Shown one piece after another: positions 33,715-36,856 of a stretch of DNA of 36,856 bases. The first letter of the stretch is position 1, and each line of letters opens with the position of its first letter. The notes below the pieces were generated by a model. The model had not been told where the DNA came from and searched no databases. It saw only the letters and a list, made by a program, of their open reading frames with translations. The DNA is from Pseudomonadota bacterium (GTDB taxonomy: Bacteria > Pseudomonadota > Alphaproteobacteria > Caulobacterales > Caulobacteraceae), in the NCBI GenBank assembly GCA_023434015.1, contig JAEYTM010000209.1, positions 1 through 36,856 of the forward strand, written 5' to 3'. Made by a program: the position numbers and the translations under genes.

Positions 33715-34080
33715 TTGAAACGACAGACCTTGGGATTGGCGCTCGCCCTGGCGGGCGCGATCGGCGGCGCTGCGCACGCCCAGGACGCGGCGGTGGATCG
33801 CGACCTGCGCTGCGCCGCCGTCATCTCCTACTTCTATCTGACGGAGGAGGAGCCGTCGGATGAAGGCCTGCGGGCCGTGCTCTACTTCATCGGACGCGTG
33901 CAGGCGCACGAGCCGGTCGTCGATATCCGGGTCCGCCTGGCCCAGGCGTTTCGCGAGATTGGCGAGCGTCTGCCCGAGGAGGGTGATCGTTGCGCCGCGC
34001 TCTTCTCCAACGGTGTCGATGCGCTGGACCCGGCCCTGCGGGCCTTGGGGACGGTGATCCAGGAGGCGCCGAAGCCCTGA
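33715..34080 (+). CDS. Small secreted protein of unknown function
   Basis: The 121-residue reading from TTG 33715 has a standard signal peptide (MKRQTLGLALALAGAIGGAAHA, cleavage after Ala22) and a mature helical domain: DRDLRCAAVISYFYLTEEEPSDEGLRAVLYFIGRVQ, then VRLAQAFREIGERLP and RCAALFSNGVDALDPALRALG. Two cysteines of the mature part could form a disulfide. GGGGGA lies seven bases before the TTG, which supports this start over GTG 33700. I do not recognise a named family. It follows mfd by 33 bases and is convergent with popA (seven bases between stops). Confidence 0.72.
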   Translation: MKRQTLGLALALAGAIGGAAHAQDAAVDRDLRCAAVISYFYLTEEEPSDEGLRAVLYFIGRVQAHEPVVDIRVRLAQAFREIGERLPEEGDRCAALFSNGVDALDPALRALGTVIQEAPKP

Positions 34081-34087
34081 CCAGCGC

Positions 34088-35413
34088 CTAGCCGGCCTTT
34101 CGGCCCTGGGCCTCGGAAGCCGCGGCCTCCAGGGCGCGGCCGGCGGTCTCCGCGGACGTCACCTCGGCGACGCCGATGTCGAACTCGACCACGAAGGGCG
34201 GGCGTCCGTCGCCGGCCTCGAACGCCGTGCAGCCAATGACCGCGGCGATCCGCTCCCCGGCCGCACGGCCGGCGAGCAGGGGCGTGGCGGGCAGGGCGAG
34301 CGCGAAGACTTCCGGGGCCAGGCGGGCTGCCGTATCCTCGACCCGGACGAGCCGCCCGACCATCGAGCCGATCTGGGGAATGGCGCGGTCCAGCCAGCCT
34401 CCGGCCCGGGCGCGGGTGACTTCGGGCTTCTCCGCCACGCGCAGGACGCACACCGACAGCGGCCGGTTACGCATCCGCGAAGCCCGGGCCAGGCGAGCCA
34501 GATGGGCGGCGAACAGGTCGCGGGTGAACAGGCCCGTCGCCGCATCCATCAGGCCGGAACTGCGCGCCGTCTCCAGCGCGCCGCGAACGGCCGCCTGGCG
34601 TCGATAGTTGCGGGCCAGCTCGACCACGCGCCGCGCGGTCTCGCACTCGGGCGTATCCGGTGAAGCGACGTCCGACACGCCGCGATTGTAGGCCTCGGCC
34701 GCCAGCAACGACGAGCCCGCGCGCACGTAGAGCAACGCAGGCGTATGATAGAGGCGCGTGTTGCGCCGAAGCCCGGCGGCGATCGACAGGGCTTCCTGTG
34801 TATTCCCACCGGCCCAGAGCACCACGGCGTCGAAGCTCCGCTCGTGCAGGTAGTCGAAGGCGGTATAGGCGGTGAAGGCCCCCACGACCTCGGCGCCGTT
34901 GCGGGCCAGGGCGTTGGACAGCGCCAGGAACTGCGGCGCCGGCTCCCCGATGGCCAGGACGCGGAAGGGCGAGTGATCGGTTTCCGGCGCGTCGAAGGTC
35001 CGACCCCGCGCCGCGAAGGTGTCGGCGCGCAGCACGAACTCCTCTTCGGCGATCGATAGCCGGACGAGGTTCTCCAGGCGCATAGCGGCCTGGGCCGGAT
35101 GGAGCGGCGCGGCCAGGGTCAGATCGACGCCGTCGACCGGCCGGGCCGGATCGGGATCGCCGATGGCGAGGACGGGGAGGGCGCGCGGCGCACAGGCGGC
35201 CTTCAGCCTGGCGGCCAGGCTCGCGGTCTGGGGATCGTTAAGGTCGACGATGGCGGCCTCGATCTGAAGATCGGCCAGCGCTGCGAGCGCTGCCTGTTCG
35301 CCTCGTGCGGTGACGGTCCGCCAGCCCAGTCGGTCCAGACCCTCTGCGAGAGGTCCCGCCCGGACGTCGTCGCGCGCGACGATCAGAATCCGCGCCTGGA
35401 CGCCTCCCACCAT
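34088..35413 (-). CDS. popA: PopA-like cyclic-di-GMP effector: REC-REC-degenerate GGDEF
   Basis: The 441-residue protein has three parts. Receiver 1 (about 7-120) keeps a candidate phospho-acceptor Asp57 in AAIVDLND. Receiver 2 (about 150-265) has lost it (VVLWAGG). The GGDEF domain (about 288-435) reads RVEDTAARLAPEVF at 357-370: the inhibitory-site RxxD (Arg357, Asp360) is intact, but the active-site GG(D/E)EF is APEVF, so no cyclase activity is expected. This is the architecture of Caulobacter PopA, which binds c-di-GMP through the I-site and recruits RcdA at the cell pole for CtrA degradation. ATG 35413 has GAGGGGG just upstream. The name is inferred from architecture and motifs. Other PleD paralogues are less likely. 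Confidence 0.83.
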   Translation of the reverse strand: MVGGVQARILIVARDDVRAGPLAEGLDRLGWRTVTARGEQAALAALADLQIEAAIVDLNDPQTASLAARLKAACAPRALPVLAIGDPDPARPVDGVDLTLAAPLHPAQAAMRLENLVRLSIAEEEFVLRADTFAARGRTFDAPETDHSPFRVLAIGEPAPQFLALSNALARNGAEVVGAFTAYTAFDYLHERSFDAVVLWAGGNTQEALSIAAGLRRNTRLYHTPALLYVRAGSSLLAAEAYNRGVSDVASPDTPECETARRVVELARNYRRQAAVRGALETARSSGLMDAATGLFTRDLFAAHLARLARASRMRNRPLSVCVLRVAEKPEVTRARAGGWLDRAIPQIGSMVGRLVRVEDTAARLAPEVFALALPATPLLAGRAAGERIAAVIGCTAFEAGDGRPPFVVEFDIGVAEVTSAETAGRALEAAASEAQGRKAG

Positions 35414-35481
35414 ATCCCCCTCAAGTCCCCACCCGGTTGCCTGATCCGCATGCCACGAAATCGCGCGGGGGCGAATAGGCA

Positions 35482-35486
35482 GAATC
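35482..35486. promoter_or_regulatory. GAATC (GAnTC, CcrM-type site) in the popA / racemase gap
   Basis: One GAATC at 35482-35486 lies in the 144-base divergent gap, 69 bases before the popA start. In Caulobacterales GAnTC is methylated by CcrM and can tie transcription to the cell cycle. A single site can occur by chance, so its function is only a possibility. Confidence 0.25.
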
Positions 35487-35557
35487 GACCACCCCGCCCT
35501 CGGGCTTGGCTGACCGAGGGGCAGGGTCATAGTCTTCGCCCGGGACGGGAGAAACAC

Positions 35558-36703
35558 ATGCGCCAGGGACCGCTGACCGGGCTAAAGGTGCTGGAGTTCG
35601 CCGGGATCGGCCCGACTCCGTTCTGCGGGATGTTGCTCAGCGACCTGGGCGCCGACGTGGTGCGCATTGATCGCAAGGGGCAGGGACGGAGTTCTCCCAC
35701 CGACGTCCTGTCGCGAGGACGCCGCTCCGTCGGTGTGGACCTGAAGACGGCGGCCGGGGGCGAAGCCTGCCTGAAGCTGATAGAGTCGGCGGACGCCCTG
35801 ATCGAGGGCTTCCGGCCGGGCGTCATGGAGCGGCTGGGACTGGGTCCGGACCCGGCGTTCGCCCGTAATCCGCGCCTGGTCTATGGGCGCATGACCGGCT
35901 GGGGCCAGGACGGGCCCAACGCCCAGGCCGCCGGCCATGACATCAACTACATCGCGCTCAGCGGCGCGCTTCACGCTATCGGGACCGAGGAGCGGCCGGC
36001 GCCGCCCTTGAATCTGGTCGGCGATTTCGGGGGCGGGGCGCTGTATCTGGCCTTCGGGCTGCTGGCCGGAATCCTCCGGGCCCGCGACAGCGGCCGGGGT
36101 CAGGTGATCGACTGCGCCATGACCGACGGGGCGGCCTCGCTGATGGCCATGTTCTATGGGTTGAAGGCGGCGGGCCTGTGGACCGAGGAGCGGCGCTCCA
36201 ACCTGCTCGATGGCGGCGCGCACTTCTACGGGGTCTACCGCTGCGCAGACGGCAAGTGGGTGTCGATCGGCGCCATCGAACCCGGTTTTTACGCTCTTCT
36301 GCTGGAAAAGACCGGAATCGACGACCCGGAGTTCGCCCGGCAGATGGACCGCGCGTCCTGGCCGTCCCTGCGCGAAAAGTTGGCGAACATCGTCGCACGC
36401 CGCACCCAGGCCGAATGGTGCGAACTGCTGGAGGGCACGGACGCCTGTTTCGCCCCGGTGCTGGACATGGACGAGGCTCCGCGGCATCCGCACAACCGGG
36501 CGCGGGAGGCTTTTGTCGATATCGCCGGCGTTCTGCAGCCCGCGCCCACGCCGCGGTTTTCCGCAACGCCCGGAGCCATCCAGGGTCCGCCGCCCAAGGT
36601 CGGCGAACACGATCGTGAAGCGCTGGCCGACTGGGGCTTCACGCCCGAGGAACTGGAGCGGTTGATCGCCGACGGCGTCATCGCTGGAGCGTCCGTTTCC
36701 TGA
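35558..36703 (+). CDS. CoA transferase family III protein, alpha-methylacyl-CoA racemase-like
   Basis: This 381-residue CaiB/BaiF-family protein begins GPLTGLKVLEFAGIGPTPFCGMLLSDLGADVVRID. It has GHDINYIALSGAL (126-138), NLVGDFGGGALYL with Asp156, and IEPGFYALLLEK with Glu241. His127, Asp156 and Glu241 match the positions of the catalytic residues I recall from the Mycobacterium racemase, so racemisation of 2-methyl-branched acyl-CoA is more likely than CoA transfer. The start ATG 35558 is preceded by GGGAG. The frame is open upstream, but that part overlaps popA on the other strand. The stop lies 153 bases before the window end. Confidence 0.9.
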   Translation: MRQGPLTGLKVLEFAGIGPTPFCGMLLSDLGADVVRIDRKGQGRSSPTDVLSRGRRSVGVDLKTAAGGEACLKLIESADALIEGFRPGVMERLGLGPDPAFARNPRLVYGRMTGWGQDGPNAQAAGHDINYIALSGALHAIGTEERPAPPLNLVGDFGGGALYLAFGLLAGILRARDSGRGQVIDCAMTDGAASLMAMFYGLKAAGLWTEERRSNLLDGGAHFYGVYRCADGKWVSIGAIEPGFYALLLEKTGIDDPEFARQMDRASWPSLREKLANIVARRTQAEWCELLEGTDACFAPVLDMDEAPRHPHNRAREAFVDIAGVLQPAPTPRFSATPGAIQGPPPKVGEHDREALADWGFTPEELERLIADGVIAGASVS

Positions 36704-36710
36704 CGTCCAT

Positions 36711-36727
36711 GTTCAGGCTGGGTTCAG
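36711..36727. repeat. GTTCAG direct repeat with 11-base period
   Basis: GTTCAG occurs at 36711-36716 and 36722-36727, exactly 11 bases apart, just after the racemase-like gene and probably upstream of a gene beyond the window. One-helical-turn direct repeats are typical of OmpR/PhoB-class regulator sites. The regulator, if any, is unknown. Confidence 0.35.
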
Positions 36728-36820
36728 CCACCGGCCGGCAATCTGCTCCCAGGTTGGTCGTCGCGCTCTCCCGTCCCTCGAAGCGGCGGCCATCCCCGAT
36801 GGAACGACACGCCCATCGGC

Positions 36821-36849
36821 GGGGGGGGGGGGGGGGGGGGGGGGGGGGG
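36821..36849. other. 29-base poly-G run at the window end
   Basis: Positions 36821-36849 are all G, followed by CGGCGGG to the end. A pure homopolymer of this length is not expected in a bacterial intergenic region. Its place at the very end suggests a contig-edge or no-signal sequencing artefact. The bases from about 36810 onward should not be interpreted. Confidence 0.75.
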
Positions 36850-36856
36850 CGGCGGG

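Overview
The window is about 36.9 kb of GC-rich, gene-dense chromosome from an alphaproteobacterium, most likely one of the Caulobacterales (Caulobacter or Phenylobacterium type). The main reasons are a PopA-like protein (two receiver domains plus a catalytically dead GGDEF domain, known from the CtrA cell-cycle pathway), a two-domain cold-shock protein, the recG-sdhE-mfd block, and an aminotransferase-hom-glpX-recJ block. I see no insertion sequence, prophage, CRISPR array or obvious transferred island. There is no gene-free stretch over 300 bases. The right end finishes in a run of 29 G, which looks like a contig-edge artefact.

Layout. 1-1151: the 3' end of type 2 argC and an exported Tat-type msrB. 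1148-2831 (minus): a PadR / DUF1700 / DUF2807 operon with ATGA overlaps, probably an envelope-stress module with tandem repeats in its promoter. 2972-5898: two small lipoproteins flanking a class I PHA synthase. 6019-11461: aminotransferase, homoserine dehydrogenase, fructose-bisphosphatase II and recJ. 11523-14092: three tRNAs (Glu-TTC, Pro-TGG, Arg-TCT) interleaved with a double cold-shock protein, a DUF192 protein, a hotdog thioesterase, a predicted 48-residue membrane protein and an NDUFS4-like complex I subunit. 14113-17243 (minus): a glycerate-kinase-like ATPase, a short-chain dehydrogenase and a cystathionine beta-lyase-like enzyme. 17327-18433: an orphan amino-acid binding lipoprotein. 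18437-22072 (minus): cfa, cysteine synthase, sulfurtransferase and a GNAT enzyme in one likely operon. 22243-27775: an LPS inner-core precursor operon (kdsA, a TPR/glycosyltransferase-like protein, hldE, hldD, and a DUF3089 protein with an altered nucleophile elbow). 27772-34080: recG diverging from sdhE-mfd, then a small secreted protein. 34088-36703: popA diverging from an alpha-methylacyl-CoA racemase-like gene.

How the genes fit together. Most of the window is core housekeeping: amino-acid and sulfur metabolism (argC, hom, metC-like, cysK, sseA), DNA repair (recJ, recG, mfd), respiration (NDUFS4-like, sdhE), envelope (LPS core, cfa, PadR module, lipoproteins) and carbon storage (phaC). 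The regulatory highlight is popA, a c-di-GMP effector. Every convergent gene pair either overlaps or is separated by 20 bases or fewer, so there is almost no room for dedicated terminators between them.

I did not find a clearly new multi-gene system. The best candidates for a second look are the tRNA-mRNA-tRNA unit at 13601-14092, the PadR module, the altered DUF3089 protein in the heptose operon, and the lysine-rich tail of PhaC. Functions are read from motifs and recalled family features. No database search was run.
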